64,000 nucleotides of DNA, taken from the NCBI RefSeq assembly GCF_019711565.1, contig NZ_JAIGNN010000001.1:1116001-1180000 (forward strand), in the 5' to 3' direction. Positions 1-8,566 of this stretch are shown piece by piece. Each line of letters starts with the position of its first letter. The first letter of the stretch is position 1. A model generated the notes under the pieces. The model was given only the letters and a program-made list of their open reading frames with translations. It was not told the DNA's origin and did no database searches. This stretch comes from Qipengyuania proteolytica (GTDB lineage Bacteria > Pseudomonadota > Alphaproteobacteria > Sphingomonadales > Sphingomonadaceae). A program made the position numbers and the translations under genes.

Positions 1-1
1 C

Positions 2-703
2 CCTGAAGCGAAGAACGCCATGACCAAGGCAGCGGCGGAGGGAATCGCCGCGGCGATGGACCGGCTCGATGCGGAAGACGACCTGCGCGTGGGTATCCTG
101 ACCGGCGCGGGCGGGACATTCTGCTCGGGGATGGATCTCAAGGGCTTCCTGCGTGGCGAAAGCCCGGTAGTCGAGGGACGTGGCTTTGGCGGCGTGGTGC
201 AGGCGCCGCCGAAGAAGCCGCTGATCGCGGCGGTCGACGGCTATGCGCTCGCGGGCGGCCTTGAACTGATGATCGCCTGCGATCTCGTAGTGGCGAACAG
301 CGGCGCGAAATTCGGCATTCCCGAAGTGAAGCGCGGCCTCGTCGCGGCGGCAGGCGGCGTGATGATGCTGCCCGACCAGATCCCCGAGCGGATCGCAATG
401 GAACTCGCGTTGACCGGCGACTTCATCGATGCGGCACGCGCCTATGAGCTCGGCCTGATCAACCGCGTGACCGATGGTTCGGCGCTAGACGGAGCGAAAG
501 AGCTTGCCGCCAGCATCGTCGCCAACGGCCCGCTTGCCGTCCGCGTGTCCAAGGCGATCGTCAAGGAATCGCGCGGCTGGCCGATGGACGAGCGCTACAA
601 GCGCCAGAGCGAGCTGATCGGGCCGGTCTTCGTCAGCGAAGACGCCCGCGAAGGCGCCGCTGCCTTCGCCGAAAAGCGCAAGCCGAACTGGAAGGGCAAG
701 TAA
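2..703 (+). CDS. Enoyl-CoA hydratase/isomerase (crotonase) family protein, 5' end outside window
   Basis: Crotonase-fold enzyme that hydrates or isomerises enoyl-CoA thioesters in the cytoplasm, probably in fatty-acid or acyl-CoA breakdown. The frame is open to the window edge: the codons before the first internal ATG (position 20) read P-E-A-K-N-A, which matches the conserved RPEA-NA start of the fold, so that ATG is not the true start and the gene begins outside the window. The two oxyanion-hole segments are visible, TFCSGMDLKGF near the start and GYALAGGLELM about 50 residues later, the latter with the glycine-rich turn and a Glu. The Glu of FGIPEVKRGL fits the second catalytic acid. The exact substrate cannot be read from the sequence. 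The acyl-CoA dehydrogenase 48 nt downstream on the same strand supports a shared acyl-CoA pathway. Confidence 0.9.
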   Translation, partial: PEAKNAMTKAAAEGIAAAMDRLDAEDDLRVGILTGAGGTFCSGMDLKGFLRGESPVVEGRGFGGVVQAPPKKPLIAAVDGYALAGGLELMIACDLVVANSGAKFGIPEVKRGLVAAAGGVMMLPDQIPERIAMELALTGDFIDAARAYELGLINRVTDGSALDGAKELAASIVANGPLAVRVSKAIVKESRGWPMDERYKRQSELIGPVFVSEDAREGAAAFAEKRKPNWKGK

Positions 704-751
704 GCCCGGCACGATCAGCCAAAGAGTAATTCCCCGGAGAGGACCCCAGAT

Positions 752-1915
752 ATGCCCGTCATCGACGTAAAGCCGCCCGAGTTCATGGAAGACGAGGAGA
801 TCGCCATCTTCGCCGACGCCGTGGGCAAGTTCTACCAGCAGCATGCGCCCGAAAAGCGCGTGCTCAAATGGCGCGAGGACGGCCAGGTCGAGCGTGAATT
901 CTGGCACGAAGCCGGCCAGGCGGGCCTGCTCGGCACCTCTGTACCGGAAGAATACGGCGGCCACGGCGGCGACTTCCGCCACGAGATGGTGGTGATCGAC
1001 CAGCAGGCGAAGCATGGCGTCGAAGGCTTCGCCGCCAGCCTGCACAACACGGTGATCCTGCCCTATCTCGTGCGCCACGGGACCGAGGAGCAGAAGAAGA
1101 AATACCTGCCCAAACTCGTCACCGGCGAACTCGTCAGCGCGATCGCTATGACCGAACCGGGCGTCGGTTCCGACCTCCAGAGCATCACCACCACGGCGCT
1201 GAAGGACGGCAACGGGTACCGTATCAACGGCGCCAAGACCTACATTTCCAACGGGCAGACCGCCGACTTCATCATCGTCGTCGCCAAGACCGATCCAAAC
1301 GAGCGCGCCAAGGGCATCTCCTTGATGCTGCTCGAGACCGAGGGCGCCGAAGGCTTCCAGCGCGGCAAGAAGCTCGACAAGATCGGCCTCGACGCGGCCG
1401 ACACCTCTGAGTTGTTCTTCGACGACGTCTTCGTTCCGGCAGAGAACGTGCTCGGCGGGGTCGAGGGCAAGGGCTTCTACCAGCTGATGGGCGAGCTGCC
1501 GCAGGAACGCCTGATCATCGCCATGGGCGCGATGACCGGGATCGAGAAGGCGCTCGAGACGACGATGGAATTCGTCAAGAACCGCAAGGCCTTCGGGCAG
1601 ACCATCTGGGACTTCCAGAACACCCAATTCGTGATGGCCGACCTCAAGGCGCGCGGCACCGCGGCGCGCGTGTTCGTGAACGACTGCATCGCCAAGCACC
1701 TCAAGGGCGAACTCGACGTGGCGACCGCCTGCATGGCCAAGTACTGGGTCACCGAACTGCAGGGCGAGGTGGTCGACAAGTGCCTCCAGTTCCACGGCGG
1801 CGCCGGTTTCATCAACGACTACCCGATCGCGCGCATGTATCGCGACAGCCGCATTACGCGCATCTTCGGCGGCTCGAACGAAGTCATGAAGATGGTCATC
1901 GCCCGCTCCATGTGA
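752..1915 (+). CDS. Acyl-CoA dehydrogenase
   Basis: FAD-dependent alpha,beta-dehydrogenation of acyl-CoA; 387 aa is the normal length of the family. The start has a purine-rich site (GGAGAGGA) about 10 nt upstream. Family signatures in order are AMTEPGVGSDL (FAD/substrate loop), YRINGAKTYISNG and the C-terminal RITRIFGGSNEVMK. The C-terminal position that carries the catalytic Glu in medium- and short-chain enzymes is Gly here (IFGG). A Glu lies in GELPQERLIIA at about residue 252, the place used by long-chain and isovaleryl-type enzymes. This points to the LCAD/IVD branch; the chain-length or branched substrate is not decided. It sits directly downstream of the crotonase gene and is probably cotranscribed with it, giving two successive beta-oxidation steps. 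Confidence 0.93.
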   Translation: MPVIDVKPPEFMEDEEIAIFADAVGKFYQQHAPEKRVLKWREDGQVEREFWHEAGQAGLLGTSVPEEYGGHGGDFRHEMVVIDQQAKHGVEGFAASLHNTVILPYLVRHGTEEQKKKYLPKLVTGELVSAIAMTEPGVGSDLQSITTTALKDGNGYRINGAKTYISNGQTADFIIVVAKTDPNERAKGISLMLLETEGAEGFQRGKKLDKIGLDAADTSELFFDDVFVPAENVLGGVEGKGFYQLMGELPQERLIIAMGAMTGIEKALETTMEFVKNRKAFGQTIWDFQNTQFVMADLKARGTAARVFVNDCIAKHLKGELDVATACMAKYWVTELQGEVVDKCLQFHGGAGFINDYPIARMYRDSRITRIFGGSNEVMKMVIARSM

Positions 1916-2004
1916 CAATTGAACGGGGGATAGCGCCGCGGAGTGCTTTCCCCCGCTGACCTGCCACCCGTAGTCCTGTGCCCGGAGATTCGCCGGGGAG
2001 AGCC

Positions 2005-3378
2005 ATGAGAAGCGTGCGACACCGCCTGCCCGAAACGCGCCGCGGCGTCGTGCTTGCGGCATTCCTCGTCACGGTAATGATCTTCGGTGGCGGCGGATAT
2101 CCCAGTGCGGCGGCCGAGATCATCGTCCAGCTGGCTTTCGGCGTTGCCTTTATGGCCTGGATCTGGTGGGCGCGAGCCGAAGACGCCATGGCAGGCCCTT
2201 CGCGGCTCCTCGTGTGGCTCGGCCTCGCGATCCTGGCGCTTCCCATCATCCAGCTGGTGCCGCTGCCGCCGGCCATATGGCCTTCGCTCCCCGGGCGCGA
2301 ACTGGTTGGCGCTTCGCTGGCGATCGTCGGCATGCAAGAGGCGTGGCACGCCCTGTCTGTCGCCCCGTGGAGGACATTGTCGGCCCTCCTGGCGATGATC
2401 CCGGCGGTCGGGGTCATGCTGGCCGCGTCGACGCTCGGCCGGAGGGACCGGCGATTTCTGGTCCTGTCGATCGCGCTCGTTGCCCTGCTCGGTGCGGCCT
2501 ATGGGGTGGTCCAGATGGCCGGCGGGCCCGGTGCTTTTCGCATGTACGAGGTGAGCCACGACTACTGGCTCACCGCCTTCTATGCCAACCGCAACGCGGC
2601 GGTCGACTTCCTCCTCATCGGTTCGCTGGCCCTGACGGCATGGCTCGCGGGACTGAGCGGCAGGCGACCCCTGCTGCGCAGCGACTTGGCAATCGTCGTC
2701 ATCCTGCAAGCTCTCCTCGCAATCGCGATCATCCTCACCGGTTCGCGCACCGGTATCGCCCTCCTGCCGCTGGCCCTGCTGATGCAGTTCGCCATGCTGC
2801 GCAGCGCTGGCGTCGCACGTGGCTTGTCGAACGGGATGGCATCGGCGGGTGGCATGCTGGTGCTAGTTGCCGGAGCGGCGATCCTCTTCGCCGGCAATGC
2901 GCGGATAGGCACCGCGCTCGCACGGTTCGATGCGAGCAGGGATGGCCGGATCGACCTGTGGCAGGACACGTGGACGGCAGTCGGCGCATTCTGGCCGTCC
3001 GGCAGCGGCCTCGGCACCTACACAAGGGCTTTCCTGCCGTTCGAACGCTTTTCCGTCCTCGACCAGCTTTTCCCCAACCGGGCACACAACGACTATCTCG
3101 AGTTCCTGCTCGAGGCCGGGGTGCTCGCACCAGTCCTGCTCGTCGCCGGATTTGTCATCCTGGGTATCCTGGCGTGGCGCGCCTGGCATGGCAGGCCTGA
3201 CGAGCGGCCGACGACCCTTTTCGCGATGGGCAGTTTCATGGTGATAGGGCTCCACAGCTTCGTTGATTATCCGCTGAGAACCATGGCATTAGCGTGTCTT
3301 GCAGGGACGGCTGCGGGCTTGCTCGGTGCGATGGCGGGCAAGGATCAAGACGGTCGCGAAACGGGTGCAATGACATGA
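2005..3378 (+). CDS. O-antigen ligase/polymerase-like membrane protein
   Basis: Polytopic inner-membrane protein of the O-antigen ligase (WaaL/Wzy-like) superfamily, about 457 aa, with roughly ten or more hydrophobic segments. The large periplasmic loop typical of the family lies around ASRDGRIDLWQDTWTAVGAFWPSGSGLGTY, followed by FPNRAHNDYLEFLLEAG; the H-N-D-Y-L-E motif is characteristic. The ATG at 2005 is preferred over the GTG at 1978 because a GGGGAGA site sits 4-5 nt before it. The stop overlaps the start of the export lipoprotein (ATGA), so the gene leads a translationally coupled polysaccharide operon. Polymerase and ligase activity cannot be separated by sequence alone; in this setting, beside Wza and Wzc types, polymerisation of an exopolysaccharide is likely. 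Confidence 0.82.
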   Translation: MRSVRHRLPETRRGVVLAAFLVTVMIFGGGGYPSAAAEIIVQLAFGVAFMAWIWWARAEDAMAGPSRLLVWLGLAILALPIIQLVPLPPAIWPSLPGRELVGASLAIVGMQEAWHALSVAPWRTLSALLAMIPAVGVMLAASTLGRRDRRFLVLSIALVALLGAAYGVVQMAGGPGAFRMYEVSHDYWLTAFYANRNAAVDFLLIGSLALTAWLAGLSGRRPLLRSDLAIVVILQALLAIAIILTGSRTGIALLPLALLMQFAMLRSAGVARGLSNGMASAGGMLVLVAGAAILFAGNARIGTALARFDASRDGRIDLWQDTWTAVGAFWPSGSGLGTYTRAFLPFERFSVLDQLFPNRAHNDYLEFLLEAGVLAPVLLVAGFVILGILAWRAWHGRPDERPTTLFAMGSFMVIGLHSFVDYPLRTMALACLAGTAAGLLGAMAGKDQDGRETGAMT

Positions 3379-4085
3379 TGCGAGCAAGGGCGAGCATATT
3401 CAGGTTCGGTGTCGCGCTGGGCGCACTGTCGGGCCTGTCCGCCTGCCAGGGCGGGGCGCAACCCGTCGTCCCCGAAGGCGACGCCGGCTATGCGGCCATC
3501 GCCGTTCCCGCAGAGAGCGCCACGCCGAAACGCTATACGCTCCTGCCGGGCGATATCCTGTCGGTCCGCGTCTATGACGAGCCCGATCTCAGCGTCGAGG
3601 AAATCGCCATCGACAACGCGGGCGTGCTCAGCCTGCCATTGATCGGCGACGTGCGCGTGACCGGCCTCACCGCGACGGAGCTCGCGCGGACGGTGGAGGC
3701 CGCCTATGCCGCCGATTACCTGCGCGATCCGCGCGTGACGGTGCTGGTGAAAAAGGCGCAGGTCCGCACGATCGCTGTCGAGGGCGAGGTCGAACTCCCG
3801 GGGGTCTATCCCTACGCCGAAGGCCAGACCCTGCTCACCGCTCTCGCACTCGGTCGCAGCCCGACCGAGAAGGCGAAGATGGATGAAGTGATGATCTTCC
3901 GCGTCGTGGACGGAGAGCGCCTCGCCGGCCGGTTCGATGCCAATGCGATCCGCGGCGGCCGCATGCCCGACGTCCCGCTGATGCCGGGCGACACGGTGGT
4001 GGTCGGCTTTTCGAACGCCCGCGGCATCTTCCTCGACGCGATCCGGGCGATCCCCGTCATCGGCATCTTCCGGCCCTATCCATGA
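3375..4085 (+). CDS. Polysaccharide export lipoprotein, Wza type
   Basis: Outer-membrane polysaccharide export protein of the Wza/SLBB family, 236 aa. The chosen ATG overlaps the preceding stop (ATGA) and gives a clean lipoprotein signal: two Arg, a hydrophobic stretch, then the lipobox LSAC with Cys near residue 24. A longer reading from 3294 would bury this signal peptide. The mature part begins with the Poly_export domain (YTLLPGDILSVRVYDEPDLSVEEIAIDNAG, about residues 55-85), followed by an SLBB-like region (VRTIAVEGEVELPGVYPYAEGQTLLTALAL). It is shorter than E. coli Wza (about 380 aa), as is common in alphaproteobacteria. It overlaps the Wzc-type gene by ATGA. It should form the outer-membrane pore for the polymer. 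Confidence 0.9.
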   Translation: MMRARASIFRFGVALGALSGLSACQGGAQPVVPEGDAGYAAIAVPAESATPKRYTLLPGDILSVRVYDEPDLSVEEIAIDNAGVLSLPLIGDVRVTGLTATELARTVEAAYAADYLRDPRVTVLVKKAQVRTIAVEGEVELPGVYPYAEGQTLLTALALGRSPTEKAKMDEVMIFRVVDGERLAGRFDANAIRGGRMPDVPLMPGDTVVVGFSNARGIFLDAIRAIPVIGIFRPYP

Positions 4086-6298
4086 GCGCGGACCCGATGT
4101 TGCCGCCGTTGCCGGCCGCCACGCCCGGCGGGAGATACCAGGCCGCATATCTGGCTGAGGGCGAGAATGCGATCAGCGCCAACCTGCGCCATGCCGTCGC
4201 GGCGGTCCGCCGCCATCTGTGGATGGCGCTGGCCATCGTCGGCGCCGTCGTGGTGCTGGCGCTGATCTCGACGCTGCTCGACACGCCGCGCTACACCGCG
4301 GAAACAAGCGTCCAGATCAACGACCAGAGCGACGAGGTGCTCGGCAAGGATTTCGAGAGCGCGAATGCGGCCGCGCCGTCGGATTGGGACATCGACCGTT
4401 TCCTCAATACCCAGCTCGACATCCTGAAGAGCCGCGGCCTCGCCGAACGCGTGGCCGACCGTCTCGAACTGGCCACCAGCGAGCGCTTCTTTACCGCGAT
4501 GGAGGTGCCGACCTCGGCGCTGTCGGGCGATCAGGCGGAAGATCGCGCGCTCGCGGTGGAACTGCTGCGCGACAATCTCGATATCGACCTGCCGCGCGCC
4601 ACCCGCGTCACCAGCATCGCCTTCACCTCGACCGACCCCGGATTGTCCGGGATGATCGCCAACGCTTTTGCGGAAGAATTCATCCAGGCGAACCTGCAGC
4701 GCCGTTTCGACAGCACGTCCTATGCGCGCGACTTCGTGGCGGAACAGCTTGAAGAGGCGAGAATCGATCTGGAGGACTCCGAACGCGAGCTCAACGATTA
4801 CGCCAAGAGTGTCGGGCTGATCCGCACCTACGATGCGCTGTCGCCCGACGGTCGTGACCGTCTGGCGGGTACGGTAACCGCTTCGAGCCTGATCCAGCTG
4901 AACGATGCGGCCATCCAGGCGCGCGCCGATCGTATCGCCGCCCAGTCGCGCTGGGAGGCGATCCAAGGGACGCCGCTACTCGCCTCGCAGCCGGTATTGG
5001 GCAATCCGACGGTTCAGTCGCTGATGACGCGGCGCGCCGAACTGCAGAGCGAGTTGCAGGTGGCGCAGGAACGCTATCTGGGAAATCATCCGGCGATCAG
5101 CCGCCTCGAAGGCGACCTCGCGGCGATAAACCGCCAGCTCGAAGCGACCGCGCGGCAGGTCCGCGAGTCGATCAGGGCCGAATACAGCGCCGCCCAATCG
5201 GCGGAGAGCAAGCTCGATGGACAGGTCCAGCAGGCCCGCGGCAATTCGCTTGCCGAGCAGGACCAGTCGGTGCGCTACAATGTGCTTTCGCGGCAGGCGG
5301 ACACCGCCCGCTCGATCTATGACGGGCTGCTCCAGCGCTATAGAGAGCTGAACGCCTCGGCCGGCATCTCGTCGAGCAACATCGCGATCATCGACCGGGC
5401 CGAGACTCCGACATCGCCGTCCTCGCCTAATGTGCCGCGCAACCTCGCCCTCGGCCTGCTGGTCGGGCTGGGCCTTGCCGCGATGGCGGTGTTCCTGCGC
5501 GACCAGCTCGACGACGTGATCCGCACGCCGGAAGATGTCGAGGACAAGCTCGACCTAGCCCTGCTGGGCGTCGTGCCACGGACCGAAAACGGTACCCCGC
5601 TCGAAGCTCTCGAAGAGCCCAAATCGCCGATCTCCGAAGCCTACAACTCGCTGCGCGGCGCGCTGCTCTATTCGACGCCGCAAGGCCTGCCGAAGATCAT
5701 CGTCGTCACCAGCGCGCAGGCGCACGAAGGCAAGAGCACGACGAGCCTCGCCATCGCGACCGGCTTTGCCCGTATCGGCATGCGGCCGCTGCTGATCGAC
5801 GCGGACTTGCGCCGTCCGGCGCTGGACAAGGTGCTCAACCTCAAGTCCGAGCGCGGGCTGACCGACCTTCTGGTGTCGCAGGACGATCCGAAGAGCGCGA
5901 TCCTCAAGGTCAAGGGCCGCAAGATCGACCTGCTGCCCGCCGGACCGCTGCCGCCGAGCCCCTCGGAACTCCTGTCCTCGCCGCGCATGGCCCAGCTCCT
6001 CGAATATTTCGCGCAGACCCACGATGTCGTGATCGTCGACAGCCCGCCGGTGCTCGGGCTAGCCGATGCACCGATGCTGGCTGCGATCGCCGATGGCACC
6101 GTGTTCGTGGTCGAGGCCGAGCGCGGGCGCAGCGGTTCGCTCAAGGCGGCCCTCAGACGCTTGCGCTCGATGAAGCCGGTGCTGCTCGGCGCGGTCCTGG
6201 CAAAGTTCGACCCGACCAAGTCGGGCAACCGCTACTCGGCCTATTACGGCTACGACTATTATCAATACGCGACCGGCGACGGCCGTAACGAGGCATGA
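4082..6298 (+). CDS. Wzc-type polysaccharide co-polymerase and tyrosine autokinase
   Basis: Inner-membrane chain-length regulator fused to a bacterial tyrosine kinase (BY-kinase), 738 aa. Order: N-terminal Wzz domain with a membrane segment around residues 43-62, a long periplasmic coiled-coil region with a GNVR-like segment, a second membrane segment around 453-473 (LALGLLVGLGLAAMAVFL), then the cytoplasmic kinase. The kinase has Walker A AHEGKST (about 549-555), Walker A' LLIDADLRRP and Walker B VVIVDSPPV. The C terminus carries the Tyr cluster NRYSAYYGYDYYQY that these kinases autophosphorylate. Kinase and membrane parts are in one chain, as in proteobacterial Wzc. Starts within the stop of the Wza-type gene (ATGA). 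Confidence 0.93.
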   Translation: MSADPMLPPLPAATPGGRYQAAYLAEGENAISANLRHAVAAVRRHLWMALAIVGAVVVLALISTLLDTPRYTAETSVQINDQSDEVLGKDFESANAAAPSDWDIDRFLNTQLDILKSRGLAERVADRLELATSERFFTAMEVPTSALSGDQAEDRALAVELLRDNLDIDLPRATRVTSIAFTSTDPGLSGMIANAFAEEFIQANLQRRFDSTSYARDFVAEQLEEARIDLEDSERELNDYAKSVGLIRTYDALSPDGRDRLAGTVTASSLIQLNDAAIQARADRIAAQSRWEAIQGTPLLASQPVLGNPTVQSLMTRRAELQSELQVAQERYLGNHPAISRLEGDLAAINRQLEATARQVRESIRAEYSAAQSAESKLDGQVQQARGNSLAEQDQSVRYNVLSRQADTARSIYDGLLQRYRELNASAGISSSNIAIIDRAETPTSPSSPNVPRNLALGLLVGLGLAAMAVFLRDQLDDVIRTPEDVEDKLDLALLGVVPRTENGTPLEALEEPKSPISEAYNSLRGALLYSTPQGLPKIIVVTSAQAHEGKSTTSLAIATGFARIGMRPLLIDADLRRPALDKVLNLKSERGLTDLLVSQDDPKSAILKVKGRKIDLLPAGPLPPSPSELLSSPRMAQLLEYFAQTHDVVIVDSPPVLGLADAPMLAAIADGTVFVVEAERGRSGSLKAALRRLRSMKPVLLGAVLAKFDPTKSGNRYSAYYGYDYYQYATGDGRNEA

Positions 6299-7446
6299 TC
6301 GCCGCTCCCGGCAGGCTCGCCGTTACGCTGGGGGTAGTGGCCTTTGCCTTCCTTGCGCTGGTCAGCGGCTTCGACCGCATGAGCGAGACGCGCCAGTCCT
6401 TCGCCCGGTTCGTGCCCCAGTTCATGCAGGTAGGTGCGGCCAAGCGCCTGGCTGCGAAAGCGCTGGGGGAGGGTGATAATGCGACCGCGAGCACGCTCGC
6501 GACCCTCGCCATCGCGCATGATCCGCTCGATCCGCGGGGCATGGCGTATCTCGGAGCGGCGGCGTCCGGCACGGGTGCAGACCGGGATGCAGCTGAAGCC
6601 TTTGCGCAGGCCGAACGGATCAGCCGGCGCGAGCCGCTGGCGCAGGTCTGGCATTTCGGCGAGTCCCTGGCGCGCGGCGATTACGACGGGGCGGCAGAGC
6701 GGCTCGATGCGGTGCTGCGCGCGAACGACAACGGGGAGGTGTCGCAATTCCTGCTGTCCCAGCTTGAGCAATCCGCCGAGGGGCGCACGGCACTTGCTGC
6801 GCGGCTGGGTGCAAGTCCCCGCTGGGCGGATGCCTATCTGGGGGCAGTAAAGGCCGATGACGCGGTATTGCGGGCTCGCGCAGCGGTCCTGGCGCAGGAA
6901 AGCAGCGGTATCACGGAGCTTGGCTGCGACGCGACGCTGCCCATGATCCGCGAACTTGCACGCCGCAATTATCGCGCCGACGCCGAAGGAATCGCGCGGC
7001 GCCATTGCCCGGCCGCAGAGCCCGGTGGACTGCTGGCTGACGCCGATTTTGCGGCGTTCGGGTCAGAGGACGCATCGGGCGCGATCGGCTGGCAGCGGTA
7101 CCGCACCGGGGAAGTCCGGGTGACAAAGCTCGCGGGCGAGGAAGCGCGGCTCGAGGTCGAAAGCCGGTCCAGCGTCACGCGACTGGTCGTTGCGCAGCCG
7201 GTCGCACTGGACGCGGGAACCTATGTGATCCGCGCCAAGGTCGATGGTCCGGGCGCACAGCGGCTCGCGGCCACGCTCAACTGCAAGGCGCCGGCGCGTC
7301 CGCGTGCCATCCGCGAGCGGATCGACCGCGAAGGGCAGCGGCTGGTTGCGACGGGTTGTCCCGATGCGGTCCTGAGCCTGTGGGTGCGTCCGGGTGCCGG
7401 GCGGGTGGTAATCGACCGGGTCGAACTTAAGCCGCTCAACCCTTAA
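6295..7446 (+). CDS. Unrecognised membrane-anchored TPR-like protein of the polysaccharide operon
   Basis: Not recognised by name. 383 aa, with the start overlapping the Wzc-type stop (ATGA), so it is almost certainly translated with that gene. Visible parts: a hydrophobic N-terminal anchor (residues about 8-24, LAVTLGVVAFAFLALVSGF), an Ala-rich helical region of about 180 residues with TPR-like spacing (ALGEGDNATASTLATLAIAHDPLDPRGMAYLG), and a C-terminal part of alternating hydrophobic residues (RLVVAQPVALDAGTYVIRAKVDG ... VVIDRVELKPL) that looks like a beta-sandwich. Four Cys in the second half could form periplasmic disulfides. A role as a periplasmic scaffold for polymer assembly is inferred from position only. 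Its end overlaps the convergent glycosyltransferase gene by 11 bp. Confidence 0.75.
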   Translation: MIAAPGRLAVTLGVVAFAFLALVSGFDRMSETRQSFARFVPQFMQVGAAKRLAAKALGEGDNATASTLATLAIAHDPLDPRGMAYLGAAASGTGADRDAAEAFAQAERISRREPLAQVWHFGESLARGDYDGAAERLDAVLRANDNGEVSQFLLSQLEQSAEGRTALAARLGASPRWADAYLGAVKADDAVLRARAAVLAQESSGITELGCDATLPMIRELARRNYRADAEGIARRHCPAAEPGGLLADADFAAFGSEDASGAIGWQRYRTGEVRVTKLAGEEARLEVESRSSVTRLVVAQPVALDAGTYVIRAKVDGPGAQRLAATLNCKAPARPRAIRERIDREGQRLVATGCPDAVLSLWVRPGAGRVVIDRVELKPLNP

Positions 7447-8566
7447 GCAACTCGGCGTAGAGCGCTTCCCACTTGCCGCTGATACCTTCACTGCCGAAGG
7501 GCCCGGAGGCGAGATCTTGTGCGGCCCGCGCCATCGCCAGCCACTCGCTTTCGCTCCGACCGAAGCCCGCGACCAGAGCCTTGGCAATGCTTTCGGGACT
7601 GGTTTCGCAAGGAATGGCCGCGCCCGCTTCGTAGCCCTCGGGCAGGTGGCAGGCTTGCGACATGATCGTCGGCACGCCTGCCGCCCAAGCATCGAGCACC
7701 GCCATCGGCAACCCCTCGCTCAGCGAAGGCAGGATCACAAAGCGCGACACGTCGAGCAGCGCAGCCTTTTGCGATCCGAAGACGGCGCCGACGAACGCCA
7801 CCGATGGATCGATGCCGACGAGCGCCCGTTCGAGAGCACGGATGCCGTCACTGTCTCCCCAGCCGGCAATCGTCAGCGTCACGCCGTCCGGCAGATCGGG
7901 CAGGGCGGAGAGCCAGCCTTCGATCAGCGCAAGGATGTTCTTCTTCGGATGGATGCGGCCCAGATAGAGCGCGCCGGGCGGGGGGATCGTCGTCGGGGCC
8001 GGACCGGCAGGCGGCGCCGGGTTCGGGATGATTTCGACCTTTTCGGAGCCGGTCTCGCGTTCGATGTCGCTCGCTTCGTCCGTGGTCAGTGCGTGAAAGG
8101 CAGCCGCTCGGGCCCACGCCGCACGTTCCCACGCGAAGCGCGCGATGCCCTTCTTCCAGGCGTTGCGTGCGGTGATCCATGGATCGAGCATGCCGTGGGG
8201 GCTGATGACGAGCGGTAGCCCGGTCGTTTGCGCCCATTCGTCCGCTGCCCGGCTCGGATATTGCCAGATGCCGTGAAGGTGCAGCAGGTCCAGCCTCGCT
8301 TCGACCATGCGCTGTGCAAGCTCGGGCGAATAGGCCAGCTGGTCGGGGCCGGACCCGGCGGCGAGCACGATTTCGGTATTTCCGAGCCGCCAGCTATCCT
8401 CGCCGTGGGCCGCATCCTGGACGGCTATGACGACCGGCACCGCGCCGAGGCGGTGAAGGAGCGCGACCTGCCCGACGATCGCCTCGAACACTCCGCCGTT
8501 CGCATGGCTGGCGCGGGCCGAGAGTAATCCTATGCGCTTGCCGACGAGGGGCCGCGTCGTGCTCAG
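7436..8566 (-). CDS. Glycosyltransferase family 4, probable CTG start
   Basis: GT-B fold glycosyltransferase of the GT4 group; transfers a sugar from a nucleotide donor in the cytoplasm, probably for the neighbouring polysaccharide. The C-terminal donor-binding motif reads SEGLPMAVLDAWAAGVPTI (Asp where most members have the second Glu). The annotated-style GTG at 8491 would cut off the first beta-strand and glycine loop: upstream codons in frame read GKRIGLLSARASHANGGVFEA, a typical GT4 N terminus. No ATG, GTG or TTG lies in that extension. A CTG at 8566-8564 overlaps the preceding stop as CTGA and has AGAAGGTGG about 7 nt before it, so it is chosen (376 aa). The donor sugar and acceptor are unknown. 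Confidence 0.85.
   Translation of the reverse strand: MSTTRPLVGKRIGLLSARASHANGGVFEAIVGQVALLHRLGAVPVVIAVQDAAHGEDSWRLGNTEIVLAAGSGPDQLAYSPELAQRMVEARLDLLHLHGIWQYPSRAADEWAQTTGLPLVISPHGMLDPWITARNAWKKGIARFAWERAAWARAAAFHALTTDEASDIERETGSEKVEIIPNPAPPAGPAPTTIPPPGALYLGRIHPKKNILALIEGWLSALPDLPDGVTLTIAGWGDSDGIRALERALVGIDPSVAFVGAVFGSQKAALLDVSRFVILPSLSEGLPMAVLDAWAAGVPTIMSQACHLPEGYEAGAAIPCETSPESIAKALVAGFGRSESEWLAMARAAQDLASGPFGSEGISGKWEALYAELLKG

Noticed and set aside
485-2062. A 525-codon open frame antisense to the crotonase and acyl-CoA dehydrogenase genes
   Set aside because: Shadow frame of two clearly recognisable enzymes; no motif in its own translation.
8492-8566. Frameshift explanation for the missing N terminus of the GT4 gene
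   Set aside because: The conserved N-terminal residues are in the same frame without interruption, so only an unusual start codon is needed.
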